From positions 4,678,321 through 4,742,320 of the forward strand of contig NC_134710.1 in the NCBI RefSeq assembly GCF_043290135.1: a stretch of DNA of 64,000 nucleotides, read 5' to 3'. The notes beneath the pieces were generated by a model. It made no database searches and was not told the origin of the DNA. It saw only the letters and a list, made by a program, of their open reading frames with translations. Below are positions 21,900-32,438 of the stretch, one piece after another. Positions within the stretch are counted from its first letter, which is position 1. Every line of letters begins with the position of its first letter. Both the position numbers and the translations under genes were made by a program. Source of the stretch: Rhipicephalus microplus. Its lineage: Eukaryota > Arthropoda > Arachnida > Ixodida > Ixodidae.

Positions 21900-22836
21900 T
21901 GGGAACTCATTTCTTAACTGGCCTTAGGCAGGATTGATGTCGGGAAAGGAATAGCATTATTATGAGTAATAAAGCGTTTTAGAACATCCAAGGAACAACC
22001 ACGCATTACACAATGCGAACTGTGTAATGAGTGGGTTGCCCAATGATCTAACCCATTAAAAAACTTGTTCTTGATCACCTATTAACTGTGGGGCATACCC
22101 ACTTCAGGCATAATCTTCACCATCGTCAGCCACTGCATAAAAAAATACACAAAATTTCAAGTGTGTCGCGGATACCACGCTTCTCCAAAGAATGATGAAG
22201 GTGAATGCTAGCCTACTACACAAAATTTATGATTGTTTATGGTGCTCTGGGTACCCAGCAGTGTACTTGTAGCAACCCAATGAGAGTTTAGAAAAGGCTC
22301 TGAAAGGTCATTCTTCTAGCTGTCCCTATGACTGTGCTGCATGTTTCGCACAGGTTTGGTGCTTTATATTGGTGGAATGTCAACTGAAAAAGGCAGTATG
22401 TAATCGCTACCTGTGTGTGCAAATCACGTCACTCCTTCACTATAATGACGATGAGTGTTTTGAACCCCTTCCGATATCACTCCCAGGGTTATAACCAGCA
22501 ATGCCCACCAAGAAACTTTCGCCGGCATCGCTCTATCGGATCTGTTCCTTTTAACACCGGGTCAACCCATGCAGCCATATACAGGCAGCTTGTATATGCT
22601 AAGGACCTCTGCAAAAAGCATGCTGTGGCTTTAAATAACTTATCGCTCCTGCGCTTCGAAACTCATGCATTACGAACATCGTTGCGAGAAAAAAAAATTG
22701 TGTTCTCACTTTTGACTTTTCTAAACCTGTGTTCAATTTACTATGAACTTCTACAGCAACTGCGCTCTAAGTCACCCTCAGGTTCTTTATACGTGGGCTT
22801 GAATGTAGTTTTTTTTCAGTTCCAACAAATATTAAG
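21900..22836. other. Stretch without recognisable gene
   Basis: AT-rich. A 207-codon plus-strand frame starts at 22415 and runs through the tRNA-like SINE at 22838 to 23038. It shows no family motif and is probably chance. Confidence 0.35.
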
Positions 22837-22902
22837 GCTCAGTGGCAGAACACCTGCTTGCCATGCAGACTGCTTGGGTTCGATCCTCACTGGAACCTGT
22901 AA
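22837..22902 (+). repeat. tRNA(Gly)-like SINE head
   Basis: GGCTCAGTGGCAGAACACC (A box), CCTGCTTGCCATGCAG (anticodon-arm-like, GCC in the loop) and GGGTTCGATCCTC (B box) match tRNA-Gly(GCC) order. The 5' acceptor strand is missing, so it is a SINE and not a gene. Confidence 0.65.
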
Positions 22903-23039
22903 ATTTCTATTTTTTACCTGCCTCTGTTTTTCGGTCATGAATAAGATGATTTTTCACTCACAACCAACAACAACCATACTGACACCAAGGCGGACACTAG
23001 AATTTCTGCAAAACAAGCTCTTTAATGCTATTATGTAGA

Positions 23040-24242
23040 TAAACTTCTGTATCATGCATCTTAGACTTGTTCTGACTAACGATGCAAGGGCCATCTTCTT
23101 CAGTCCTAAAAGGCACTTGCAAAATTTATATGTCTCGCAACTTTTATTTGAGCGAATAGGAAATAGTCATACATACTGCGTAGTATAATAATTAAGAGAT
23201 GAAATAAGACAAAACTGACAATAAACTAAACAGAAAAGGGATGTATATATTTGTGAGCAAGTCTACGTTTTTTCACATTGTTGTGTAATAGCATAGCATA
23301 ATACTTTACCACATATACCCGCTTATAGTTTGAAGTATGCACACATGATGTTCGCAACCAAAAGCATCCCAAGAAAACGCTGTCCTATAATTGAATCAGC
23401 GCATTCTATTAACATCTAAGACCTCTTTGAAATAGCTAGTTCGACCACGAATGTCTCTGCTAAGTGCACAAAAAGCAGACACGACACCACAGGAATACTG
23501 CTACAGAAAAATAAACTCAAAAGTTGTCTCCACGCATGCGTACAAACATGCACATAACTTTTGTGACATGTGCACGACACAGTTAGCATGCGTTGTTCAA
23601 GGAAAGAAGCTTCATGGGATTAGCCTCGAATGCCCGCTGCCACTGATCTTGCAAGGTGCAACAGGCTTTAAAAGATACTGCCAAGTGCAATGACAAGTGA
23701 AAGTGTAGTCCCCAAGTGGCCGCATTGCAATCCACAAAGTCCTCATAAAAATGGTGGTGATAACGCACCGTCTCTTTTTGGTGTCTGCTAGCCCAAAACC
23801 TTTGAAAGAGCTTCCACCACAAAATTGTGGGTAGCCAGAACTGCCCAACCTGAAAAAAAACGAACGTGCTCTGGCAGCTTTAGGGTAACTAGAATCAGAA
23901 AATCAAATAGATCCACTCATGGCTGTGCTTACTAAAACAACACTGCAAAATCTCCACACTAGTAGCATGCTTTTATTAAGGTAAAATTTTCTTCGAAAAA
24001 AAAAAAAAAAAAAACGAGCCGAAATTCGGGCTAGGATAATAACACTTATGAGCTTGAAAGGGCATGCCTTTCAGGGAGAATTCACTTCATGAGCGATCAC
24101 CAACTCAGATGCGCTGGTCGAAGGAATTGCCAAAAAGCTCTTCTAGACAAAGATCACTACAATAATTCTTGGTCATTAATGGCCTCAAGTTGCACACGTT
24201 TTCACGCACCAGTAATGATAAAATGATGATACCCTTACACCC
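23040..24242. other. Stretch without recognisable gene
   Basis: AT-rich with a poly(A) run at ~23996-24014. Frames of up to 80 codons without motifs. Confidence 0.35.
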
Positions 24243-24400
24243 AAAACGTCATTTCATTTCATTTCATTACCTTAAAGACCCCTTGAAAAAGGTATTACAT
24301 AAGGGGTAGGAATACATTAGTACATATTTTGCTTAATGCATAACTAAACACCATAAAAAATGCATGCGCTAAAAGTACATAATTTCCATAACATGTAACT
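24243..24400 (-). repeat. LINE 3' end with (TGAAA)n tail, putative
   Basis: On the minus strand AAGGGGTCTTTAAGGTAATG is followed by repeated GAAAT units, the form of a CR1/Jockey-type LINE 3' tail. No coding part remains. Confidence 0.4.
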
Positions 24401-24540
24401 GAACACGGTGCACTTTGGCAACATTTCTGCCAATATTATCAGGATGACACAATAAATTACATTTGGTGCATGAGTGTAATTGCTGTACACTGATTTATTG
24501 ATTGATTGATCATCATCATCATCATGATTAAGTACGTGAC

Positions 24541-24602
24541 CTATACATAGCCTTCATAGATTACGATTCTACTGAATCGTAATCTATGAAGGCTATGTAT
24601 AG
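24541..24602. repeat. Perfect 29-bp foldback inside an RTE fragment
   Basis: Bases 24541-24569 and 24574-24602 are perfect reverse complements with a 4-base loop (TACT). The right arm is RT coding sequence (IAFIDYDSVES on the minus strand), so the left arm is an inverted duplicate of the end of the RT fragment. Confidence 0.95.
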
Positions 24603-24788
24603 TGGTTGGTTATATTCTGAGCATTTCTCTATTACCCGATTGATAGTATGAATGTGATCAATTGTTGAGTGGCCTGTTCGAAATCCTGCTTGTTCCTTTG
24701 GTTGATTGAATTCTAATGTTTTCTTTACTCCGTTAGCAATTACCTTTGTAAATAGCTTGTATACTACAGAGAGCAAGCTGATCAAGCC
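24561..24788 (-). pseudogene. RTE-clade non-LTR reverse transcriptase, short fragment
   Basis: Minus strand reads ISLLSVVYKLFTKVIANGV, QPKEQAGFRTGHSTIDHIH and PLYIAFIDYDSVES: the RT fingers/palm start of RTE/BovB-like LINEs. The fragment ends in the foldback at 24541-24602. A related, longer fragment sits at 39790-40395. Confidence 0.82.
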
Positions 24789-24790
24789 GA

Positions 24791-24830
24791 TGATTTATAT
24801 GTGGGGTTTAACATCCTAAAACCACCATAT
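24791..24830 (-). repeat. Ruka-type SINE, 40-base piece (left half of a split copy)
   Basis: TATGTGGGGTTTAACATCC and AACCACCATAT match the first 40 bases of the full copies at 30269, 51033 and 62154. The rest of this copy resumes at 40626 after the 15.8-kb insertion. Confidence 0.8.
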
Positions 24831-25867
24831 CAGGGTGTCTACCAATTGCTTTTTTTTTAAATTCCCTGACATTTTCAGGTTTTCCATGATAATTTAAAGC
24901 GAATTCCATGACCATTACATCTGCTTGGAAAACTCCGTGCACTGTAAACAGACCCACAAGTGGTAAAAAAACCTAAAGCAATCATATATAATAAGTAAAT
25001 AACCGTACCGTATGTGCACAGAATGTTCCGAGCGCGTGCGGTAAATATAAAAAAATATGTATATCTGGCCGAAGTGATACCTACGAGCCAGAGAATCAGC
25101 AAGTTGACTGTTTGGCAGAATGCAAACACACAAGTTAAAATGAACCGCAGCTGAAAGTTTGAAGGAGCCCACGATAGTCCAACAAAGCAGCCAAAGCTAC
25201 TAGGAAATGTAGAAGTGGCACCATCTCGTGGCATCTGTGTAAAAGGAGGACGCTTGAGCCCACCCAGTTCCTCACTGGAGTATACTTTAGTTCACTGTAA
25301 TGGTTACAGCCCAGACCACTCAGGATGTGGATTGGATTGAATTAGATCGACCTCTATTTACTGACTTTACTATTTAGGATGTTGATTGGGTAGTATTTGA
25401 TGTGACCTGGATTGCTGTAGTATTTACCATTGATTTGCATTCCCACCTAAATAGTACCCCTCTAATATAGGGGTACTTTTCAGCAAAAATACATTAATAA
25501 TAACCACATACTACTCCCTTATTGTGTGCACCATGCATTGACAATCACTAACAACATCGTAAGAACAAAACCGCACCGCATACTTTTCTTACGTCTTTTT
25601 TTTCTTCTAAAACGAGCACATGCATGTTAATGTTTTGTTGTTTTATTTTTCTGGGCTCCGACGCTTAGAGTTCGACAAACTCCTCAAATGGACGTAAAGC
25701 TAAGACTAATCACAGATTTAATAATGCCATCTCAAGAAACGGAAACGAGAAATTTAGATGAAGTTACCCAACTGTACCCTTGAAATGCGAGTTACCAGCA
25801 ACAAGTGCGTAGCCGAGGGTGTTTGCTCTTTCATTGCGAATAATAATATTGATAGTAATAATGATAA

Positions 25868-27394
25868 CATACCTGCCAAATTCAAGGATTCTGAATCTGG
25901 GAGTTTTCCGCAAAGAAAGGGGGGGGGGGGGGTCGCAATGAATTCTTTGTTCCATTTTTTGGCACCAAAAGAAAACAAACAAAACACATCGCGAAAAACA
26001 CGAGGGGAGAGGGGGGGTCCCAATCGCAAACATCGGCCTTGTGGCCTCACAATGGCTTGTAGTGAACACACGAGGGCCGGGTTTTCCACTAAGGTGAGAG
26101 TCCCAAAGTGGGAATACTATCAAAATTTTGCGACGTCAAAACAACTACAGTCAAACCCCTTTAAGAGACACAGATATAAGAGACAAATGGGTATAAGAGA
26201 CGCCAGTGTGCCTACTCTAAAATATGGGTTGATAAAAAAATGCATACGAGGTACCCTGCTTATAGGGGACATCTTGTATAAAAGACAAGAATTGCCATAC
26301 GAAGCATGCCTCTTATAAAGGGGGCTTCAAGTGTACTAGCAAAATCTACTTCCATGAAAGCAACTCACAAATGTCTTCTTGGGACACACGTGAACAAATG
26401 GGGCGGCACAGCTGGCTGCCACGAAAGCGCAGGTCAAAGCTTCACTCGCTACTCGTTTCTTTTGACAGGAACACCAAAACGCACTAGCATGTTGTATGAC
26501 TTTACTGCCTGTAATCTACCGCTGCATTAGCGCCTGCCCTCGGAGCTCCTAGATCGCTATCGCGTCGCCACGATCGAACGTGTCTAGCCTTTTTGACGCC
26601 TTTACTGCATGTAATCTACCGCTGCGTTAGCCACGTGCCCTCGGAACTCGTAGATCACTCTCGCGTCACCGCGACCGCAGTTTTGCGGCAATCGGGGTAG
26701 TTCAGTTTTAAATCCACGTGCACTGGCTGCCCACGTGCCTTCAACACCAAGTCCTTTCATGCTATCGATGATCGCATCTGCCGCGGTTTTGTCCACAGAG
26801 TTTGCGGAAAGCAGCGTTGGTTTGACTGATCAAGAGATGGATGTGCGCACACTTTCGGAGTTCTGTCAGCTACGTCGTCGCCGTACATTATCGTGTCAAG
26901 AACGACCGCGATTTCGTCCACAGTGGTTGTCGCAACAACCACACGCACTTTTAGACAACTTTGCGTGCGACCAGCGCACGCAAACTTATGAAGCCTCGAG
27001 CACTCTGCTTTCGGCCTTCGTTCGACGGTTTCGGTATTAAAGTTCACATCGCCTGCCGCGATTAGGAAAAGTGTTTGTAACCTTCGAATTTTGGCCCAAT
27101 AGACAGACACAGCAGAATTTGGCTGGAGAATTTCACGAATACGTATCTGCCGTGGTTTCCCACCACCGAGATTCTACTATACGTTTAAATGAACGCCCCC
27201 TAAGTTCGTTTATAATAAAACGCGGTTGCTTCGCAAAAAGCCCACAGCAAATTTACCTGTATTTTGGTCGATGCGGCTGCATAACGCACAGAAACTTTTA
27301 TTTCCGGGAGACTTTCATGACAACCGTACACAAAGAAGAAAACTATCAAAATCCGGGAGTTTGCTAGAAAATCCGAAGAGACTTGGCAGGTACG
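25868..27394. mobile_element. TIR element family 'CATACCTGCC', copy 1
   Basis: The left end CATACCTGCCAAATTCAAGG pairs with the right end ACTTGGCAGGTACG. It shares internal blocks with the copies at 52777-54598 and 59585-61110 (CACACGAGG..., GGGACACACGTGAAC, GATAGCATCTGCC-like, GACAACCGTAC near the right end). It lacks about 700 bases present in the other two between ~26480 and 26500, carries a partial duplication (26498-26530 vs 26597-26631), and holds a Tigger-type MITE. No clear target duplication. Confidence 0.75.
26148..26333. mobile_element. Tigger-type MITE, 186 bp, inside TIR copy 1
   Basis: CAGTCAAACCCCTTTAAGAG at the left and CTTATAAAGGGGGCTTCAAG near the right end are inverted repeats, with TA directly outside both ends (26146-26147, 26334-26335). 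The same sequence, inverted, forms the left ~170 bases of the element at 61796. Confidence 0.82.
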
Positions 27395-27734
27395 GCAAGC
27401 CTCTGCTAATGGCAGTTCTATCTGAACCGGAAGGCCTACAAGCCGAGCCGAAATCATGGTCAAGACAAACATGCACAAATTTACCGACATGTGTAATGCT
27501 GTGGTTGAAAAGTCATACACGCCTATCACACGGCCACCATCAAACTCCATTAACACCATCCATGTACGACGGAGATGGAGTTGTGGCACTGCCACATGGC
27601 AATGACAAGGTTGTCATAGTTGCTGCGAGAGGCTCGGCCAGAGCTGTTTGATTTTTGCAGAAGTATCCCAAAATTCTATCTCTAGTTGCCTTTTCTGTGG
27701 ATCTTCATAATGCGGTTTTTAGAGAAACACACTA

Positions 27735-29852
27735 CTGTAAAAGCTCATTAACTAAGATTTTTAGGTACCAGAAAAAATGTCTCAATTAACCGAATGTCCG
27801 AATTACCGAATGGTCAAAATGAACACAATAATTTCAAGACCTTTGTCAACATACCTTCCCTTCACAAAGTAATCTTGGATGTACGTCTGCGTGCGAGCGG
27901 AAATTCGCGCGGACACAATTTTTCTGAGCCCTTCAAGATACTCAGCAGCTCGCATCATGTCGGCAGTGTCAAAACGAAATTCTTCAAGGATGACGAAGGC
28001 CTCCGTGGCTTCCTACACAGTACGAGGGGGCCTGTGTGGCTCATGGTGCGGCTGCTTCTCTTCAGGCTCCTCGTCTGATATGTCACCATGCATCAATTCC
28101 TTGAGGATCTGCTCATCGATCAGGAAGCCAGCAGTAGCAATGCCCTTATCAATAGCGATATAATCGAATAGTGTCACTTCATCAGGCATAACGCTTTGGA
28201 AATCTAACGCTTTGGCAATCCTGGCAGTCATCGGCACCGTCGTCCGGCGTCGTCGCTGGGGTCGGGCACAACAAATCCACAGTGCTTGAAACAGTTCGCG
28301 ATGATGTGCGCGGTCGTACTCTTCCACTGATACGCAAGAATGCTAACTGCGCTCAGGAGACTCACATCGTATTGTTTGCCGACGTCATGGCACAGCAGCA
28401 TCCGTTCAAACACGCACCTACGGTACTTTGTTTTCACGTATTGGATTATGTCCTGGTCCATGGGTTGAAGCGCTGACGTCGTATTTGGCGGCAAAAAAGC
28501 AACTTCAATATTGTTCAGTCCGGTGACAGTGTTATGTGCACTGCAGTTGTCGAGCACAATCAACACTTTGCGGTTTTTAGCATTGAACTGTCGATCCAAC
28601 TTTTGGATCCGAGCTGCAAACATTTCACCCGTCATCCACGTTTTTCGGTTAGCACGATAATCCACGGGAAGATTCTTGATATTCTTGCAGCAGCGTGGCT
28701 TTTGAGCCTTCCCGATAATGACCAGCGGCAAGCGCTCTGTCCCCATCATGTTGGCGGCTAGAAGTATGGTCACTCCTTCCTTGCTTCTCTTGCTGTTGAT
28801 ACAAAGATCCCCTTTCATGGTCACAGTTTTGAGCGGTAACGCTTTGAAAAACAGTGCTGTCTCACCAGCACTAAATATGTCATTCGAATCATAGGCGACA
28901 AGGTGCTCCAGCAGCTAAGCGCTCGTCCAGTTGTTGACCGTGTCTTCGCTCACAGCACCTCTTTCGCTGCAAACGGTCTTGATAACAAGGTCATGCCTTT
29001 CCCGGAACCGCGCACACCATCCTTCCGACGCTCTAAAGGAATTGATGTCCATCATCGCCACAAAATTTTCAGCTTGCGCCATAATCGGGAGTCCACTCAA
29101 CGGCAGGTTTGCATTACGTGATCCAACCACCCACCGAAGAAGGGCTTCTTCCAACTCTGGATGAGCTGCTGTTCGCAGCCGCTTTCTCGATGCGCTGAAC
29201 TTCTCACTTTCAAACGCCTGCAGAATCTGTTCTTCATTTTTAACATATGTACTAAGAGTACATCTTTTAACATTGAACTTTTTATTCACTTCTTGTCGAG
29301 AGAGTCCATTTTTCAGGGCACGTGAAATTTCTACTTTGGCGGTTAAGTTAAGTCCCTGGCCTCGTACTTGGGCCGCTTCGCTGGCGTTGCCATCAGCGGA
29401 GAGATCAGTCACACGGGAACTCAGCACAAAAGCACCTGCAATGATCAAGCTAATGAAGTCGTACGGAATCGTTCTTCGCCAAAACAGGGTTCAACTCCTC
29501 AATGATGTCACACACCAATGGGAACAAAGCAACAAAAATGGCACTGCCAAACCCACACAGCCCACACATACCTACATATGAAGAAAAGGCGTTACCCAGT
29601 CTCAAGTAAAGCCAAGTCGATAATTGAAGTCCATGGCGATGCTGCATATGAGCTTCACTTTTGTTCTAAATGGTTCTTTTTTCGTTTTCGAGCCTTGCCA
29701 GCGGCCCGAAAGTCGCCGAATTATCCGATTTGCGGTCAAAACTGTCCGTAATAACGAGCGCCCAGTCTCATAGAGTGATGGGTATATTTACAAGGACCAG
29801 ATGATGAGTCCGAATTATTAATATTCCCTAATTAACGAGTCAAACTTACAAG
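27735..29852 (-). mobile_element. Tigger (pogo-group) DNA transposon
   Basis: The termini CTGTAAAAGCTCATTAACT (left) and, inverted, TTGTAAGTTTGACTCGTTAA (right) are imperfect inverted repeats flanking the transposase pseudogene. Subterminal TTAACCGAAT/GTCCGAATTA words recur at both ends, as in Tigger elements. Confidence 0.75.
27803..29448 (-). pseudogene. Tigger transposase (CENP-B HTH + DDE_1), one stop, frameshift, catalytic Asp lost
   Basis: The N-terminal part (29448-28915) has the CENP-B-type HTH (ALKNGLSRQEVNKKFNVKR) and the Tc5-type HTH (EEALLRWVVGSRNANLPLSG, GWCARFRERHDL). A TAG at 28915-28917 interrupts it, then the same frame continues through the DDE_1 domain (LLAANMMGTERLPLVIIGKA, LIVLDNCSAH, PPNTTSALQPMDQ). 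The first catalytic Asp, normally in NADET, reads SAGET (about 28872-28858). The second (LDNCSAH) and third (QPMDQ) acidic residues remain. Near 28240 a frameshift moves the acidic C-terminal tail (GDISDEEPEEK) into another frame, which has a further TAG at 28013 and ends at 27803. Element inactive. Confidence 0.9.
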
Positions 29853-30268
29853 CTTTTATTGTATTAAGTAGGTCTGAAATGAACAAAGCATTAAAAATAT
29901 CTCAAATGAGAATGCATTCACTGAATGTAGGGATGCTGGCAACGATGCTGGACGCCTTGTGCCTAACGCTACTGCAACAAAAAAACGTTTAATGTTGCCA
30001 AAATGCATTATTGTTTCCACAGCGGCATTTAATGCTTAAAATTTTTTTCTGATGTGCAGACTGCTGGCGACGAGAGTATACCTCGTTCCGCTGCAAAGGG
30101 AGACAGCCGAACTTCCTTTGAGAAATGCTTCGTTTGCCTTCATTTGAGTAAGCGCGGCCATGCGACAAGGACCACATCTCCCTTGTCGTAAGGACGAGAA
30201 AGTTAAACGGTGTTCGCAGGTGCCCGTAATACCATATATGCTGCGCGATATGCAGAAGCAACAGACAT

Positions 30269-30512
30269 AGATTGATTGATATGTGGGGTTTAACATCTCA
30301 AAACCACCATCTGATCATGAGAGATGCCGTAGTGGAGGGCTTTGAAAATTTGGCCACCTGAGGTTCTTTAAACGTGCACCCAAATCTGAGCACATGGTCC
30401 TACAACATTTGCGCCTCCATCGGAAATGCAGCCGCCACAGCCGGGATTCGATCCTGCGACCTGCGGGTCAGCAGCCGAGTAGATTAGCCCACTAGACCAC
30501 CGAGGCAGGGCG
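30269..30512 (-). repeat. Ruka-type SINE, full copy with 12-bp target duplication
   Basis: On the minus strand the head GTGGTCTAGTGGGCTAAT (A box) and GGATCGAATCCCGGC (B box) is followed by the body and the TGTTAAACCCCACATATC end with (ATCA)n tail. AGCAACAGACAT flanks it exactly at 30257-30268 and 30513-30524. Confidence 0.92.
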
Positions 30513-30825
30513 AGCAACAGACATCAAAATAGTGAATATGTTAACATAGAAGCTAAGAAACGCTTTAGACAAAGTGAGACCAGTGATCTAAAAAATAGTT
30601 AAACAACACGAATATGATACCAGGAAACATGCGTGACCTCATATGCCCTCTCTCAGCACGTGGAGTCTACAGGCCACCAAACTAACTGGCGCGTGTTCTG
30701 GCCGTAGAAAAGCTTGCATCTGCCTGCACCTGGAATACCAGCACATAGAGGCAACTGCACTCACACAGAACAGAAGTGATGGGACGCCTCGGACAATGTA
30801 TTTCCAGTGCTTTTGTCACGTACTT

Positions 30826-32090
30826 AATCATCATCATCAGCCTGACTAAGTCCATAACAGGGCAAAGGCCTCTCCCATGATCCGTCAGTCAACTCGGTCT
30901 TGTGCTTGCTGCTGACATTTTATACACGCAAACATCCTAATCTTATTATTATTTATTTACTTTATTTATCACATACTGCGGACCAAGTATGGTCCATGCA
31001 GGAGAGGGCAATACAGTTCAAAATTCTTCTACATACATACACTTCCGCTGCAGTATACATTCACTGCAGAACAAAATTCATGTACATTAAAAATTCGAGA
31101 AAAACAAGGGACAAATACAGGCAAAGAAGCAGACTTAAGCGACAAGAAAAGGGTATTGTTTCATCTCGGCGTGTCGAGCATAGAGGAATTATGGGGCAGA
31201 GCATTCCAATCAGAGACAGTTCTCGGGAAAAATGAATACCTGTAAATGTTAGTGCGTGCAAATATAGGTGTAATGCTACGACTATGTTTATGACGTGAAG
31301 CCCTGGTTGTGTCCTGTGTTATGTAATCTGGTGCATGCAATCCTGATCTGGAAAAGTATAAAAGGCGGAAGAAGTTAAGCCGTGCAGTTTTCCTTCGATC
31401 GGCCAAAAGTTGGAGGTTCGCATCCTGCAACAGGGCTGACGGCGAATCACGACATCTATACCGGTTGTATATAAATCGAGCAGCTAATCGTTGTATTTTT
31501 TCTATTTTCTGTATATTACCAGCTGTGTGGGGGTCCCACACAATGCTGGCATATTCAAGAGAAAGACGAACTATGACTTTATAGGCTCTAAGTTTTAGTG
31601 AACTAGAAGAACGACCCAATTTATATTTTAGAAAGCCTAATTTTCTCCTGGCAGCAGAACATATACCATCAATATGTGCTGTCCAGCTAAGCTTCGATGT
31701 AATCGTTACGCCCAAGTACTTGAATTCTTCTACTTGCCTGATAGCGTATCCACCTACATTATAAGTAAACTCCAGTTTTCGGATCTGCCCACCTAACTTT
31801 CTGTCTCCCCCTAATCCACTTAACTTCTCTGGGAATCCAGTAAGTTATCCTTATAATAACCAGCGGTTATCATGCCTATGCTCTACATGCCTGATCAATG
31901 TCCATTTCTTCTTCTTGATTTCAACTATGATATCCTTAACGCCCTGGCTCGTTCCCTAATCCAATCTGCTCTCTTATTGTCTCTTAAGGTTACACCTATC
32001 ATTTTTTTGCCATCCTTCGCTGTGTCCTCCTCAATTTAAGCTGAAGCCTTTTTGCGAGCCTCCAGGTTTCTGCTCAGTAGGTAAGTACAG
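30826..32090 (-). repeat. RTE LINE 3' end with (ATC)n tail, split by another LINE
   Basis: Plus-strand words ATCATCATCATCAGCCTGAC, GGGCAAAGGCCTCTCCCATG and, after the insertion, CTGCCCACCTAACTTTCTGT, CTGGGAATCCAGTAAGTTA and CATTTCTTCTTCTTGATTTC are in the order of the 3' region of arthropod RTE elements. The gap at about 30945-31782 is the inserted LINE. Confidence 0.78.
30945..31782 (-). pseudogene. CR1/Jockey-like LINE, RT C-terminus and 3' tail, inserted in the RTE
   Basis: The minus strand, from about 31735, reads EFKYLGVTITSKLSW, RRKLGFLKYKLGRSS, LEYASIVWDPHTAGN, IQRLAARFIYNRYRCRDSPS and ends FPRTVSDWNALPHNS with a stop near 31161. A 3' UTR and an (AAT/AAAT)n tail (30943-30980) follow. 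This is the conserved C-terminal part of tick LINEs. The reading frame is open here, but the element is 5'-truncated at ~31782. It interrupts the RTE sequence cleanly. Confidence 0.85.
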
Positions 32091-32438
32091 GCAAGATGCA
32101 GCTGTTGTATTGGCTGCGAAGTCGAACAGTCGCCGCCTGGTGACAACTGGCCCAAACAGCGAAGCATGGATGCTCCCTACATCGTCCGCAAGCCATGTCG
32201 TGTTTGCATGCGGGAGTAGTTCGTTGTGCACGTTCGCAAAGGGTGGTTTGTTCAGATATGTTAGCGCAAGCTTAACTGCTTGTGGGAATGCCTGAAATGA
32301 CGTATGAAAGCATTTAATCTTGCTCGGCTGGTAATGCGCTGCAATATAATCAGCGATGTGCAACTTTACAGAGTGCTGTGTATTGTCGTCATACCCTTCA
32401 TTTACCAGACTCATTTCAGTGTGGGTGCCGCTTTCTTC

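Noticed and set aside
22837..22902. Possible tRNA-Gly gene
   Set aside because: Anticodon arm and B box fit, but the 5' acceptor strand is missing.
22415..23038. 207-codon open frame
   Set aside because: Runs through a SINE head and has no recognisable domain or biased composition; probably chance.
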